A stretch of 64,000 bases of DNA from Paucidesulfovibrio longus DSM 6739 (GCF_000420485.1 NZ_ATVA01000014.1:310001-374000), one strand, 5' to 3'. Counted from the first letter of the stretch, positions 45,105 through 54,769 are shown. Program-made: numbers and translations. The notes: generated by a model not told the origin, from the sequence alone.

Positions 45105-48100
45105 ATGACGAAAGAGATAAAACAGAATAGCCGCGACGGGCGGCGACCCCTCAAGCGCCTTTGGATCGCGGTGACAGCCAGCCTCGCGCTCGTGGCCTGC
45201 CTGTATCTGCTGCTCTTCGCTTTTCTCGCCGAGCGCCAGCACGAGGAAATGGTCCGGGACCGCAGCGAGGCCCTCCGCCAGATCGTCAGCGTGGCCCGAG
45301 GCGCGCTCGATCCCGTGCTGCGCGACCTGCAGGACGGCAAGCTGGACAAGGACCAGGCCTTGGACAGGGTCTCGGAAATGCTCTGGGACATGCGCTACCC
45401 GGACTCCGGCTTCAACAACTATCTCTTCCTGATGACCGACAACGGCGTGCCCCTGGTGGACCCTGTCCAGCCGGACCTCGTCGGGGTCAGCCAATGGGAC
45501 GCCCGCGACCCCGGCGGAGTGTATTACATCCGCGAACTGGCCAGGGCCGCGGCGGGGAACCCCAAAGGCGCCCTGGTTTCCTATTTCAACCGCCGCCCCG
45601 GAACCTCGCTTCCGCCGGAACCCAAGATATCCTTTGTCCTGCCGCTGCCGGAGCTGGACTGCTTCATGGGCACCGGGGCCTACGTCTCGGACCTGGAAAG
45701 CGAGGCCCGGCAGGATTCCCTGCGCACGGGGCTGCTCGTGGGCGTGCTGTTCGTGCTCGGTTTCGTGCCGCTGGTGCTGCCGCTGCGCGAGGCCGCCCTG
45801 CGCAACGTGGCCCTGGCCCGCGAGATTGCCGAGCACGAGCGCACCGAGCGTTCCCTGCGCCACGCCGAATCCCGCTCCCGGATGATTTCGTCGCGGCCCG
45901 GACAGATCGTCTACGACATGGACGTGCTCGGCGGGGATACGATCTGGACGGGAGACGCCGAGGGCGTGTCCGGGCATACCCTGGAAGAATACGGCGAGTC
46001 CGGGTTTCTGGCCGGGAACATTCATCCCGACGAACGCGACGAGGTGCAGGCGAGCTGGCGGGAGGCCGTCCGCGAGAGCCGGGAATGGAGCGCCATGTAC
46101 CGGCTGCAACGCAAGGAAGGCGGGTACGTCTACGTGGAGGATCACGCCGGGTTCCTGGCCTCCGAGTCGGAGGGCGCGCCCGTTCGGATGATCGGCAGCC
46201 TGCGCAACGTGGACGCGCTGGTGCGAGCGGGCGAGGAGGTCCGGCGCAGCGAGGCCAAGTACCGCGCCCTGGCCGAAAACTTCCCCAACGGCGCGGTGCT
46301 GCTGTATGACGAGGGGCTGCGCTTCCTGCTGGCGGACGGCGCCGGGCTCAAGAGCGTGGGCTTCTCGGACGGGGGCATGGTCGGCCGCACTCCGGCCGAG
46401 GTCTTTCCCCCTTCCGTGGCGCGAACCGCGGAGCAGCATTTCCGCAAGGCGCTGCGGGGCGAGGAACATGTCTTCGAGATGACCTACGCGGGCCGGATAT
46501 TCAAGCTGCACGCCCTGCCCGTGCGCGGCGGCCATTCCGAAGGGGGCGGCGCGGCCGAGGGCATGGCCGTCATCCAGGACGTGACCGCCAACAAGCTGGC
46601 GGAAAAGGCGCTCTCCGAAAGCGAACGCCGCCTTTCCACGCTGATCATGAACATGCCCGGCATGGTCTACCGCAGCGCGTTCCACTCGGACTGGACCCTG
46701 GAATTCGTCAGCCCCGGCTGCCGCGCCCTGACGGGCTACGGCCCGGAATCCCTGCTCTACAACCGGGCCAAGAGCTGGAGCGCGCTCGTGCATTCCGACG
46801 ACCGCGAACGGCTCAAGCAGGAGATCGCCCGCGCCCTGGCCGAGGAGCGGCCCTTTGAGCTCGCCTACCGCATCGAAACCCAGTCCGGCGAGCTGAAGTG
46901 GGTCTGGGAGCGCGGCGTGGGCATCAGCATGGGCGACGGCGTGCCGGTCATCGAGGGCATCATTCTCGACGTCACGGACCGCAAGCTCGCCGAGGAAGGG
47001 CTGGCCCGTAGTCTGGCCTACGAAACCGTGTTGAACAGTTGCGCCACCTTGCTGCTCTCCTCCGCGCGCCAGCAGGACGCCCTGGACCGGATTCTTGCGG
47101 AGCTGCGCATCGCGGCCGTGGCCTGCCGGGCCTACGTGTTCGAAAATTTCGTCAATGAGGAAGGCAAGCTCTGCTACCGCCTGACCAACGAGTCCGTGGA
47201 GCCTGAGGTCAGCTGCCTGCGCGAGGTGGAGCGGCTCCAAAACGCCTGCTACGAGGATATCATCCCGCGCTGGCGCGAGGTCTTCGAGCACGGCGAGATC
47301 ATCCAGGGCCATTTTGCCGATCTGCCGGAAGCCGAGCAGGAGCAGCTCGCGCGCTACGAAATCAAGTCCCTGCTCGTGCTGCCCCTTCGGGTCGAGGGCC
47401 AGTGGAGCGGGTTCATCGGCTTCGACGACACCCGGCGGGAACGCGGCTGGGGCGAGGCGGAGCGCCTGTTCCTGCGCACGGCCACGAACATGATCGGCGC
47501 CTACATGGAGCGCCGCCGGGCCGAGCAGCGCCTGCTCCAGGCCCACGGCGAACTGGACCAGATCTTCAACAGCACAGGGGACGGCATGGCCCTGATCGGG
47601 CTGGATGGAACCGTGCAGCGCATCAACCGCACCATGGCCGAGATGTTCGGCCTGGACTCGGTCTTCGCCCAGGGCCGCGCCTGCCGGGAGGTCATCCAGG
47701 ACGACCGCTGCCAGCAGAATCTCTGCCCCCTGTCCCTGCTCGACGCGGGCATGGAGCGCACGGACCACGTCTTCTGCCAGCCCGACCCGGACGGCGGCTT
47801 GCGCCACTTCCGTTCCGTGACCACGCCCTTCCGCGACGTGAACGGCGCGGTGGTGGGCGTCGTCGTCTCCACCAGGGAGATCACCCAGCGCGTGCGGGCC
47901 CAGGAGGAATCCAAGGAGCGCGAGCGCCAGCTGATCCAGGCGGACAAGCTCGCGGCCCTGGGAACGCTTGTTTCCGGCGTGGCGCACGAGATCAACAACC
48001 CCAACGGAATCATCACCCTGAACGCGCCCACCCTGCGCGACATCTGGCGCGGCGCGCGGCCCATCCTGGAAGAACGCTACGACGAGCGCGGCGATTTTCT

Positions 48101-48710
48101 CCTCGGCGAGGTGGAATACAGCGTCATCCGCGACGAGGCGGACGCCCTTTTTGATCAGATCGTGGAGTCGGCCCGGCGCATCAAGCGCATCGTGGCCGAG
48201 CTGAAGGGTTTTGCACGCCAGGACGTGACCGGCCGGGACCAGATCGTGAACCTCAACGAGGTGGCCCGCGCCGCCGTGGGTCTCGTCGCCAACAAGATCA
48301 AGAAATGCACGAATCATTTCGAGGCGTTCTGGAGCGATGAGCCTGTTCGCGTCCTGGGCAATTTCCAGCGTCTGGAGCAGGTGCTCGTCAACGCCCTGAT
48401 CAACGCCTGCGAAGCCCTGACCGAACCGGAACAGGCCGTGAACCTGCGCATCGGGCTCAGCCCGGACGGCAAGTCCGCGCAGGTCGCCGTGACGGACGAG
48501 GGCAGGGGCATGAGCCCGGAGGAGATCCGGCACGTGTTCGAGCCGTTCTTCACCACCAAGCGCGACAGCGGCGGCACGGGGCTCGGCCTGTCCGTTTCCC
48601 ACGGCATCATCGTGGAGCACGGCGGCCGGATGTACTTCACCTCCGAGCCTTCCAAGGGCACGGTCTGCATCGTGGAACTGCCGCTTCTGCGCGAGGAGGC
48701 CGGGAAATGA
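45105..48710 (+). CDS. Large multi-PAS sensor histidine kinase with Cache domain
   Basis: This 1201-residue membrane kinase has a first membrane segment near 20-40, an extracytoplasmic Cache domain (about 45-195, NNYLFLMTDNGVPLVDPVQP) and a second membrane segment near 207-225. Several PAS units follow, roughly 240-370, 380-500 and 505-630, the last ending IEGIILDVTDRKLAEEGL. A GAF domain lies at about 640-800 and a further PAS at about 805-930. The kinase core has H-box GTLVSGVAHEINNPNGIITL, N-box LVNALINACEAL and G-box [15 protein letters not shown]. It overlaps the response regulator gene by four bases (ATGA), so they form a two-component pair. The ribosome site is weak. The signal sensed is unknown. 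Confidence 0.92.
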   Translation: MTKEIKQNSRDGRRPLKRLWIAVTASLALVACLYLLLFAFLAERQHEEMVRDRSEALRQIVSVARGALDPVLRDLQDGKLDKDQALDRVSEMLWDMRYPDSGFNNYLFLMTDNGVPLVDPVQPDLVGVSQWDARDPGGVYYIRELARAAAGNPKGALVSYFNRRPGTSLPPEPKISFVLPLPELDCFMGTGAYVSDLESEARQDSLRTGLLVGVLFVLGFVPLVLPLREAALRNVALAREIAEHERTERSLRHAESRSRMISSRPGQIVYDMDVLGGDTIWTGDAEGVSGHTLEEYGESGFLAGNIHPDERDEVQASWREAVRESREWSAMYRLQRKEGGYVYVEDHAGFLASESEGAPVRMIGSLRNVDALVRAGEEVRRSEAKYRALAENFPNGAVLLYDEGLRFLLADGAGLKSVGFSDGGMVGRTPAEVFPPSVARTAEQHFRKALRGEEHVFEMTYAGRIFKLHALPVRGGHSEGGGAAEGMAVIQDVTANKLAEKALSESERRLSTLIMNMPGMVYRSAFHSDWTLEFVSPGCRALTGYGPESLLYNRAKSWSALVHSDDRERLKQEIARALAEERPFELAYRIETQSGELKWVWERGVGISMGDGVPVIEGIILDVTDRKLAEEGLARSLAYETVLNSCATLLLSSARQQDALDRILAELRIAAVACRAYVFENFVNEEGKLCYRLTNESVEPEVSCLREVERLQNACYEDIIPRWREVFEHGEIIQGHFADLPEAEQEQLARYEIKSLLVLPLRVEGQWSGFIGFDDTRRERGWGEAERLFLRTATNMIGAYMERRRAEQRLLQAHGELDQIFNSTGDGMALIGLDGTVQRINRTMAEMFGLDSVFAQGRACREVIQDDRCQQNLCPLSLLDAGMERTDHVFCQPDPDGGLRHFRSVTTPFRDVNGAVVGVVVSTREITQRVRAQEESKERERQLIQADKLAALGTLVSGVAHEINNPNGIITLNAPTLRDIWRGARPILEERYDERGDFLLGEVEYSVIRDEADALFDQIVESARRIKRIVAELKGFARQDVTGRDQIVNLNEVARAAVGLVANKIKKCTNHFEAFWSDEPVRVLGNFQRLEQVLVNALINACEALTEPEQAVNLRIGLSPDGKSAQVAVTDEGRGMSPEEIRHVFEPFFTTKRDSGGTGLGLSVSHGIIVEHGGRMYFTSEPSKGTVCIVELPLLREEAGK

Positions 48711-50098
48711 ACGCGAACTGGCCGCCGAGGCCCATCCTGATGGTGGACGACGAGGAGCCCTGGCTGGAGAGCCTGCGAGGAATCCTCAGCCTCGCGGGCA
48801 TCCGCAACGTCATCACCTGCCGGGACAGCCGCGAGGTGCCGGAACTGCTGCTCCGCAACGATGCCAGCGTGCTGCTGCTCGACCTCTGCATGCCCCACGT
48901 CTCCGGGCAGGAGCTTTTGCGCGGGGTGGTCGCCGAGCACCCGGAGCTGCCCGTCATCGTGCTTTCCGGCCAGGACGAGCTGGAAACCGCGGTGCGCTGC
49001 ATCAAGGACGGGGCCTATGAATATTTCCTCAAGAGCACGGAAAAGGAACGGCTGATCACCTCGGTGCGCCGCGCCGTGGAGTTGACCGACGTGCGCCGCG
49101 AGAACGCCAAGCTCAAGAACGCGTTTCTCGGCCGGGGGCCGGAACATCCGGAAGCCTTCGACGCCCTGGTCACCCGCGATCCCAAGATGCGCGCCCTGTT
49201 CGGCTATGCCGAGGCCGTGGCCGCCACGACCCTGCCCGTGCTGATCACCGGGGAAACCGGGACGGGCAAGGAACTCATGGCCCGCGCCGTGCACCGTCTC
49301 AGCGGGCGCAAGGGGCCGTTCGTGGCCGTGAACGCGGCCGGGCTGGACGACAACGTCTTTTCGGACACGCTCTTCGGCCACCGGCGGGGCGCGTTCACCG
49401 GGGCGGAGGAGCCGCGCGAGGGGCTGGTGGCCAAGGCCGCGGGGGGCACGCTCTTTCTCGACGAGATCGGCGACCTGGGGGCGCTCTCCCAGACCAAGCT
49501 CTTGCGCCTTCTTCAGGAGGGCGAATATTTCCCGCTCGGCTCGGACCGGGCCGAACGCTCTTCCGCGCGCGTCCTGGCCGCGACCATGGAGGATCCGGAA
49601 GCCCTGGAAACCCAGGGACGGCTGCGGCGCGACCTCTATTACCGCCTTTCCGGCCACCGCATCCACCTGCCGCCCCTGCGCGAGCGGCGCGGCGACGTTT
49701 CCGTGCTGCTGGAGTGTTTTGTGGAGCAGGCCGCCCAGGAGCTGGGCAAGACCCGCCCGCCCCTGCCGCCGGGACTGGCCGCTCGGCTGGAGAACCATCA
49801 TTTTCCCGGCAACGTCCGCGAACTGCGCAGCATGGTCTGGGACGCGGTGGCCGGGTACACGTCCGGCTGGCTGGCGCTCCGGCCTTTCCAGACCCGCTCG
49901 GCCCTGGCTCCGGCAGCGGCCGTGTCCTCCTTCGGCGAGGCGCTGCGCGGGCTGGACCGCCTGCCGGAACAACGGGAAGCCTATGCGGCCCTGGCCGAGG
50001 AGGCCCTGCGCCGCACCGGGGGCAACCGGAGCGCCGCTGCGGACCTGCTCGGCATCTCCCGCCAGGCCCTTGCGCGCCATCTGAATAGAATTTCCTGA
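48707..50098 (+). CDS. NtrC-type sigma-54 response regulator
   Basis: This 463-residue protein is translationally coupled to the kinase upstream. The receiver (8-125) has phosphoacceptor Asp59 in VLLLDLCMPHVSG. The AAA+ domain (about 145-375) has Walker A ITGETGTGKELMARAVH, the sigma-54 loop FGHRRGAFTGA and Walker B GGTLFLDEIGDLG. The C-terminal Fis-type helix-turn-helix is in GGNRSAAADLLGISRQALARH. It should activate sigma-54 promoters, but I found no consensus -24/-12 site beside it, so its targets are probably elsewhere. Confidence 0.93.
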   Translation: MNANWPPRPILMVDDEEPWLESLRGILSLAGIRNVITCRDSREVPELLLRNDASVLLLDLCMPHVSGQELLRGVVAEHPELPVIVLSGQDELETAVRCIKDGAYEYFLKSTEKERLITSVRRAVELTDVRRENAKLKNAFLGRGPEHPEAFDALVTRDPKMRALFGYAEAVAATTLPVLITGETGTGKELMARAVHRLSGRKGPFVAVNAAGLDDNVFSDTLFGHRRGAFTGAEEPREGLVAKAAGGTLFLDEIGDLGALSQTKLLRLLQEGEYFPLGSDRAERSSARVLAATMEDPEALETQGRLRRDLYYRLSGHRIHLPPLRERRGDVSVLLECFVEQAAQELGKTRPPLPPGLAARLENHHFPGNVRELRSMVWDAVAGYTSGWLALRPFQTRSALAPAAAVSSFGEALRGLDRLPEQREAYAALAEEALRRTGGNRSAAADLLGISRQALARHLNRIS

Positions 50099-50342
50099 GC
50101 CTGAAACCGCCCCGGAGAGGGTGTTGCGAATCGCACCTTGCACCATCTCGCCCTCACGAATAATCATTGCTTTTCAAGCTGATCGGAACAATCTGAAAAG
50201 GGGTGTTGCGTTTTGGCACAGTCTCCGTCCGCCGGGCGGAAGCGCGCAACGCACCGCAGGATCCGCACTTTTCCATGCGGCGGCCCACGGCACGATTCTT
50301 CCATAAGAAAATGCGAGTGAGGCCGCTTTCAGGGGGGAATTC

Positions 50343-51554
50343 ATGCAGCAGCACATCCTTTTGGCAGAAGACGACGCGGGCCTGCGGCTTTCCTTGACCT
50401 TCGTGCTCAAGAACAAGGGCTACCGGATCACTTCCTGCGTGGACGGGCGCGAGGCCTTGGAACAGCTGACACGGTTTCGCGAGGAAGGGGTGATCGTGGA
50501 CGCGCTGATCACGGACATCCAGATGCCCGGCATGAACGGGATGGAGCTGATCCGCAGGCTCAAGACGGACGACCTGGAGCTGCCCGTCATCGTCATCACC
50601 GGGCACGGCGACAAGGAAATGCTCATCGAGCTGCTCCGGCTGGGCTGCGACGACTATCTTTCCAAGCCGTTTGAACCGGACGAGGTGCACGACAAGGTCG
50701 CCCAGGTGCTGGAGAAGAAGCGGGTCAGCGAGCGGCTGCGCGAGCGCGAGCAGAGCGACCTGCGCAAGGCGAACCTGCGGCTCGACCGCGAGGTGCAGGC
50801 CTACAGGCGCGACCTTCAGGATCTGCGCGGCGAGATGGCCCGCGCGGTGCGCACCTATACCGACCTCATGGACGTGGACAGGAGCGCCTTCAAGGTGCCC
50901 CTGGAATACCGCTCGCGCCCGTACCGCGACCTGGGCGGCGACTACATGGGCATCTGCGACACCTCCACGGGCTGCAACGTGCTCGTGGCCGACGTGGCCG
51001 GGCACGACCTGGCCGCCTCCTACCAGACCGTGCTCATCAAGAGCCAGTTCGACGAAAACTGCCGCCTGGGGCGCGACGGGGTGGAATTTTTCCGCACACT
51101 GAACCACGAACTCATCGTCAACGGCCGCGAAGAGCGCATGGTCACGGCCCAGGCCCTGAGCCTGGACCTGGAAGCGCGCACGGCCCGCGTGGTCTCCGCG
51201 GGGCATCCGCGCATGCTTCTGCGCCGCTCGGACAGAACTGCCTCCGAAAGCGTCCCCGCATCCGGTTCCGTGCTGGGGCTCATGGACGAGGTGGATTTCG
51301 GCGTGGTCGATCTGGAGATCCATTCGGGCGACAGGTTTTATCTCTACACGGACGGCCTGCTCAACGCGCACAGCGTGGACGGCCCCACGGGCGACCGCCG
51401 GGTGCTCGGCGAGCGCGGCTTGCTGCGCGCCCTGGATATCTTTTCGGACCTGCCGCTCAGCGAGCAGGTCCAGAGCGTCTGGCGCTTCGCGCGCAGCTTC
51501 TGCCGCTACCGCCAGTCCGACGACATGCTTTTATTGGGCATTCAGGTGCCCTAG
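50343..51554 (+). CDS. Response regulator with SpoIIE-type PP2C phosphatase output
   Basis: This 403-residue protein starts at ATG 50343 behind a GGGGGGA tract. The receiver (1-125) has its acceptor aspartate in VDALITDIQMPGMNG. A coiled-coil linker follows (about 135-175), then a SpoIIE/RsbU-type serine phosphatase domain (about 185-403). That domain has the metal-binding motifs YRDLGGDYMG, VLVADVAGHDLAA, RVVSAGHPRMLL, FYLYTDGLLNA and SDDMLLLGIQV. Such proteins dephosphorylate anti-sigma-factor antagonists with STAS domains. No STAS or anti-sigma kinase gene lies nearby. The 244-base upstream region separates it from the sigma-54 regulator. Confidence 0.92.
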   Translation: MQQHILLAEDDAGLRLSLTFVLKNKGYRITSCVDGREALEQLTRFREEGVIVDALITDIQMPGMNGMELIRRLKTDDLELPVIVITGHGDKEMLIELLRLGCDDYLSKPFEPDEVHDKVAQVLEKKRVSERLREREQSDLRKANLRLDREVQAYRRDLQDLRGEMARAVRTYTDLMDVDRSAFKVPLEYRSRPYRDLGGDYMGICDTSTGCNVLVADVAGHDLAASYQTVLIKSQFDENCRLGRDGVEFFRTLNHELIVNGREERMVTAQALSLDLEARTARVVSAGHPRMLLRRSDRTASESVPASGSVLGLMDEVDFGVVDLEIHSGDRFYLYTDGLLNAHSVDGPTGDRRVLGERGLLRALDIFSDLPLSEQVQSVWRFARSFCRYRQSDDMLLLGIQVP

Positions 51555-51635
51555 GGTATAAGGGGAACGAGAGGGATTGAATGGGATCGGTCTCAGGGGG
51601 GCATGGATCGTCAATCGTCCAACGGAGGGAAGGTC

Positions 51636-53870
51636 ATGGGTATGAAGATGCGTCTCAAGGTGCGGGGCAAGCTGCTCCTGCCCATAATCAGCGTGGTTTT
51701 CGTCGGCATCCTCGGCCTGTTGTCGTTCAGCTATCTGGAATCCTCAACGCTTCTCGAAACGCAGATTCGAGAGGGCATCATCCGTGAATCCGAGGCCGCC
51801 TCGCGGGCCATGGAGGAATGGGTCGACGGCCGCAAGATCGACCTCGTGAACTGGGCTCGCAACAGCGGCTACCACCGCCTCTTCGCGGGCGAGCCCGGCG
51901 GGTTTGAGGATTCCATGCGCACCCTGGCCGGGAAGATGGCCGATTTCTCTTATTTCGAGTCCGTGAACCTCATGGACCTTTCGGGCAGGGTGGTGGCTTC
52001 CGGCGACCCGGCCCGCCTGGGGCTCGACCTGTCCGACCGCGACTATTTCAAGAAGGCGGCCGCGGGCGAGGTCGCCAGTTCCAAGCCGCTCCTGAGCAAG
52101 GTTTCCGGCAACCCCGTCTTCGTCATCTCCGCCCCGGTCAAGGGACCGGACGGACGGGTCGAGGGCGTGCTCGCCGGAGTCTTCAAGATCGACCGCCTGA
52201 CCAGCATCTTCATCGACGGGATCAAGATCGGCGACAACGGCTACGCCTACGTGCTCGACAGCGACGGCTCGGTCATCGGCCATCCGAACAAGGATTTCAT
52301 CATGAAGCTGAACGTGGCCGACACCGATTTCGGCAAGGTCATGCTTCAGGAAAAGAACGGATACTACAAGTATTGGTTCGAGCAGCAGTCGCAGTGGAAG
52401 ATGATGGGCTTCAACGAGGTTCCGGCCACGGGCTGGGTCGTGGCCGTGACCGCGCCCCTGACCGAGCTGCTCGCTCCGCTGGTGCGCGTGCGCAACCTGG
52501 CCATGGTGGGCGGCCTGGTCACGGTCGTGCTGGCCGGGCTGGTCATCTTCTTCTTCGTGGGCAAGGTGACCAGGGTCCTCGGCGACTCGGTGACGCATCT
52601 CAAGGAGCTGGCCGAAGGCAATGTGGACCGCGAGGTTCCGCGGGCGCATCTGGACGCCTATGACGAACTGGGCGACCTGGCGCGCGGCTTCCAGGCCATG
52701 GTCGAGACGCAGCGCGCGCGGGCGGAGATGGCCCAGGCCATCGCCGGGGGCGACCTGACCCGCAGGGTCAAGGTGGCCTCGGACAAGGACCGCCTGGGCA
52801 AGGCTCTGGAAAAGATGGTCGGGAGCCTGAACGACATTCTCGGACAGATCAACGCGGCGGCCGAGCAGGTCCGGGACGGTTCCGGACAGGTTTCGGAATC
52901 GAGCCAGGCCCTTTCCCAGGGCGCCACGGAGCAGGCTTCCTCCCTGGAGGAGATCACCAGCTCGGTGACGCAGATCAGCTCCCAGACGCGGACCAACGCG
53001 GAGAACGCCTCCCAGGCCAACCTGCTCGCCTCCCAGGCGCGCGACGCGGCCCGCGAGGGCGACCGCGAGATGCAGGAGATGGTCGGGGCCATGGAGGACA
53101 TCAACCAGTCCAGCCAGGCCATCAGCAAGATCATCAAGGTCATCGACGAAATCGCCTTCCAGACCAACCTGCTGGCGCTGAACGCGGCGGTGGAGGCGGC
53201 CCGCGCGGGCAGCCACGGCAAGGGCTTCGCCGTGGTGGCCGAGGAGGTCCGCAACCTGGCCTCGCGCAGCGCCAAGGCCGCGCAGGAAACGGCCCAGCTC
53301 ATCGAGGGCTCCGTGGCCAAGGTGGGCAAGGGCGGCGACATGGCCGGGCAGACCGCCGAATCCCTGCGCCAGATCGTGGAGAAGATCACCAGGGTGGCGG
53401 ACCTCGTGGCGGACATCGCTGCCGCCAGCGAGGAGCAGGCCAAGGGCGTGGGCCAGATCAACATCGGCCTGAGCCAGATCGACCAGGTCACGCAGCAGAA
53501 CACGGCCAACGCGGAGGAAACCGCGTCCGCCTCGGAAGAGCTTTCCAGCCAGGCCGTGGAAATGCGGCGGCTCGTGAGCCGCTTCCGGCTCAGCCAGGAA
53601 GAGGCCCGAAACATGGGCGTGCCCAGGGCCATCACCAGCGGCGCGACCCGCGGGCGCGCCCCCCAGCTTCCCCCGGCCCAGCCGCGAAGCGCGAACAAGA
53701 GCGCTCCGGCTCCGGCGCGCCGCTCCGGCGGCCAGCGGCCCGCCTCGGAAGGCGCCTGGGGCGAAAGCCCCGTCGGCAACGGAGCCGCCCAGGTTCAACG
53801 CGGCAAGGCCGAGGTCATTCAGCCGGAAGACGTGATCGCCCTGGACGACGACGAATTCGGACGCTATTAG
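51636..53870 (+). CDS. Methyl-accepting chemotaxis protein with Cache domain
   Basis: This 744-residue chemoreceptor has a membrane segment near 12-32 and a periplasmic dCache domain (about 35-275; [20 protein letters not shown] and [19 protein letters not shown]). A second membrane segment near 290-315 is followed by a HAMP region and a long signalling coiled coil. The hairpin tip [20 protein letters not shown] is the highly conserved CheA/CheW contact. After about residue 655 a Pro/Ala/Arg-rich tail ends in acidic DDDEFGRY. The ribosome site GGAGGGAAGG supports ATG 51636. dCache domains often bind amino acids or organic acids; this ligand is unknown. Confidence 0.94.
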   Translation: MGMKMRLKVRGKLLLPIISVVFVGILGLLSFSYLESSTLLETQIREGIIRESEAASRAMEEWVDGRKIDLVNWARNSGYHRLFAGEPGGFEDSMRTLAGKMADFSYFESVNLMDLSGRVVASGDPARLGLDLSDRDYFKKAAAGEVASSKPLLSKVSGNPVFVISAPVKGPDGRVEGVLAGVFKIDRLTSIFIDGIKIGDNGYAYVLDSDGSVIGHPNKDFIMKLNVADTDFGKVMLQEKNGYYKYWFEQQSQWKMMGFNEVPATGWVVAVTAPLTELLAPLVRVRNLAMVGGLVTVVLAGLVIFFFVGKVTRVLGDSVTHLKELAEGNVDREVPRAHLDAYDELGDLARGFQAMVETQRARAEMAQAIAGGDLTRRVKVASDKDRLGKALEKMVGSLNDILGQINAAAEQVRDGSGQVSESSQALSQGATEQASSLEEITSSVTQISSQTRTNAENASQANLLASQARDAAREGDREMQEMVGAMEDINQSSQAISKIIKVIDEIAFQTNLLALNAAVEAARAGSHGKGFAVVAEEVRNLASRSAKAAQETAQLIEGSVAKVGKGGDMAGQTAESLRQIVEKITRVADLVADIAAASEEQAKGVGQINIGLSQIDQVTQQNTANAEETASASEELSSQAVEMRRLVSRFRLSQEEARNMGVPRAITSGATRGRAPQLPPAQPRSANKSAPAPARRSGGQRPASEGAWGESPVGNGAAQVQRGKAEVIQPEDVIALDDDEFGRY

Positions 53871-53933
53871 CCGACGGCGCGTCCCGGAGGCCGTGACGGC
53901 GATCCGGGGGGCGCATTGAGCCGCAAATGAAGA

Positions 53934-53958
53934 AGGGGCGACCCGAGGTCGCCCCTTC
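53934..53958. terminator. Bidirectional terminator-type hairpin
   Basis: AAGGGGCGACC and GGTCGCCCCTT form a perfect 11-bp stem with a three-base loop, with pyrimidine-rich flanks on both strands. It lies between the chemoreceptor stop (plus) and the unknown gene's stop (minus) and can serve both. Confidence 0.75.
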
Positions 53959-53989
53959 CGTTCTTGGGAGCATGATCGGACGGATCGCC

Positions 53990-54427
53990 CTAGAGCTCCT
54001 GCTCCGCGTCCGGCACGCCGAGGGCGCTGCCGGGGTGCAGCAGGGGCGGGCGGCCCAGGCCGTCCACGAGCCGGGCCAGGACCAGCAGCCCTTCGGGCTC
54101 GAATTCGTCCGGCGCGTCCACCAGCAGGAGCACGGGACGGTCCGCGGGCAGATTGATCTCCCGAAGGGCGATGCGCTCCGGCGAGGGAGTGCGGCGCACG
54201 GAAAGGATCGGACCGTGGCCGATGACGCGGATGGCGTATTCCGAGGCGTCGTCGGCGGCCAGGCGGAAGGTCAGGGCGGGTTCGAGGGATTCTTCGTCCG
54301 GGGTCGGCCCGCCCACGGGGCGCACCGGCCCGGAAGCGAGCACGGCTCCCTGGGGAGTGTCCAGAAAGGCCAGGGCCTGGCGGCTTGATTTCACGAGGTC
54401 TTCAACCGTAAGCAGTCGCAGGGTCAT
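53990..54427 (-). CDS. Hypothetical protein downstream of a SAM-I riboswitch
   Basis: This 145-residue soluble protein is of no family I recognise. ATG 54427 has AAGGAGG nine bases upstream. The sequence is acidic with beta-rich stretches (PALTFRLAADDASEYAIRVI and ALREINLPADRPVLLLVDAP) and no cysteine, membrane segment or signal peptide. The frame stays open above the ATG through the riboswitch, but that stretch is accounted for by the RNA element. It is the only gene between the riboswitch and the terminator at 53934-53958, so it is the likely target of SAM-dependent control. A link to methionine, SAM or methyl metabolism is inferred from that only. Confidence 0.65.
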   Translation of the reverse strand: MTLRLLTVEDLVKSSRQALAFLDTPQGAVLASGPVRPVGGPTPDEESLEPALTFRLAADDASEYAIRVIGHGPILSVRRTPSPERIALREINLPADRPVLLLVDAPDEFEPEGLLVLARLVDGLGRPPLLHPGSALGVPDAEQEL

Positions 54428-54552
54428 TGGGCGGTTCCTCCTTGCCCGGAGGGCCGGAGCCCTCAAGCGGTTTAGCCATGTTTTTTTATACTGTGGGTAG
54501 CAATCGCGACAAATCGCCCACAGGTCGCCTTTTCCATCGTCGGCCCGAAACG

Positions 54553-54577
54553 AAAAAACCTCTCGCGAAGAGAGGTT
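54553..54577 (-). terminator. Intrinsic terminator of the riboswitch
   Basis: On the minus strand AACCTCTC pairs perfectly with GAGAGGTT around a five-base loop and runs into TTTTTT. It lies about 125 bases upstream of the ATG at 54427, placed for transcription attenuation. Confidence 0.8.
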
Positions 54578-54599
54578 GATTGGGCAGAGAAGGTCGTCC

Positions 54600-54704
54600 C
54601 CTACATCGTTCCCTTGCGGGTCGGCATTGGCACCTTGCATATCAGGCAGGTTGCCGTGGCGGTCACTGAGCCGAATCTCTCTCGCCACTCTGAATGGAAA
54701 AGGC
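54600..54704 (-). ncRNA. SAM-I (S-box) riboswitch
   Basis: Read on the minus strand. The S-box signature CGGCAACC (54656-54649) and AAGGTGCCAATGCCGA (54636-54621) are present and flank a P3 helix (ACCTGC with GCAAGGT). P2 is a perfect six-base helix (GTGGCG 54688-54683 with CGCCAC 54661-54656). Inside it AGA and AGTGA strands fit a kink-turn, and the apical loop TCGGC can pair with GCCGA (54625-54621), which is the known S-box pseudoknot. CCCGCAAGGG (54620-54611) can be P4. P1 is weak or shifted. SAM binding normally favours the downstream terminator, so the gene would be off when SAM is plentiful. Confidence 0.82.
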
Positions 54705-54719
54705 AAAGAACTGATCGGA

Positions 54720-54748
54720 AGCATACAGGGGGGGCGGGCGCGCGTCAA
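54720..54748 (-). promoter_or_regulatory. Promoter of the riboswitch transcript
   Basis: On the minus strand TTGACG (54748-54743) and TATGCT (54725-54720) are 17 bases apart. Transcription would start near 54713, just ahead of the aptamer. Confidence 0.7.
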
Positions 54749-54769
54749 GGGGGCGGTTCCTGACGGCTC

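Noticed and set aside
44913-48620. A very long open frame (over 1200 codons) on the minus strand opposite the large kinase
   Set aside because: The plus-strand kinase has clear Cache, PAS, GAF and kinase motifs. The opposite frame is rich in Ala, Gly, His, Gln and Val with no domain and is the mirror of GC-rich codon use.
50214-50230. TGGCAC before the receiver-SpoIIE gene as a sigma-54 promoter
   Set aside because: The -24 half is good but the -12 position reads CCGTC and lacks the essential GC at the right spacing.
54553-54577. Hairpin plus T-run as a simple terminator for genes to the right
   Set aside because: Nothing to its right is transcribed leftward except the riboswitch leader, since ffh runs the other way. 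It is better explained as the riboswitch expression platform.
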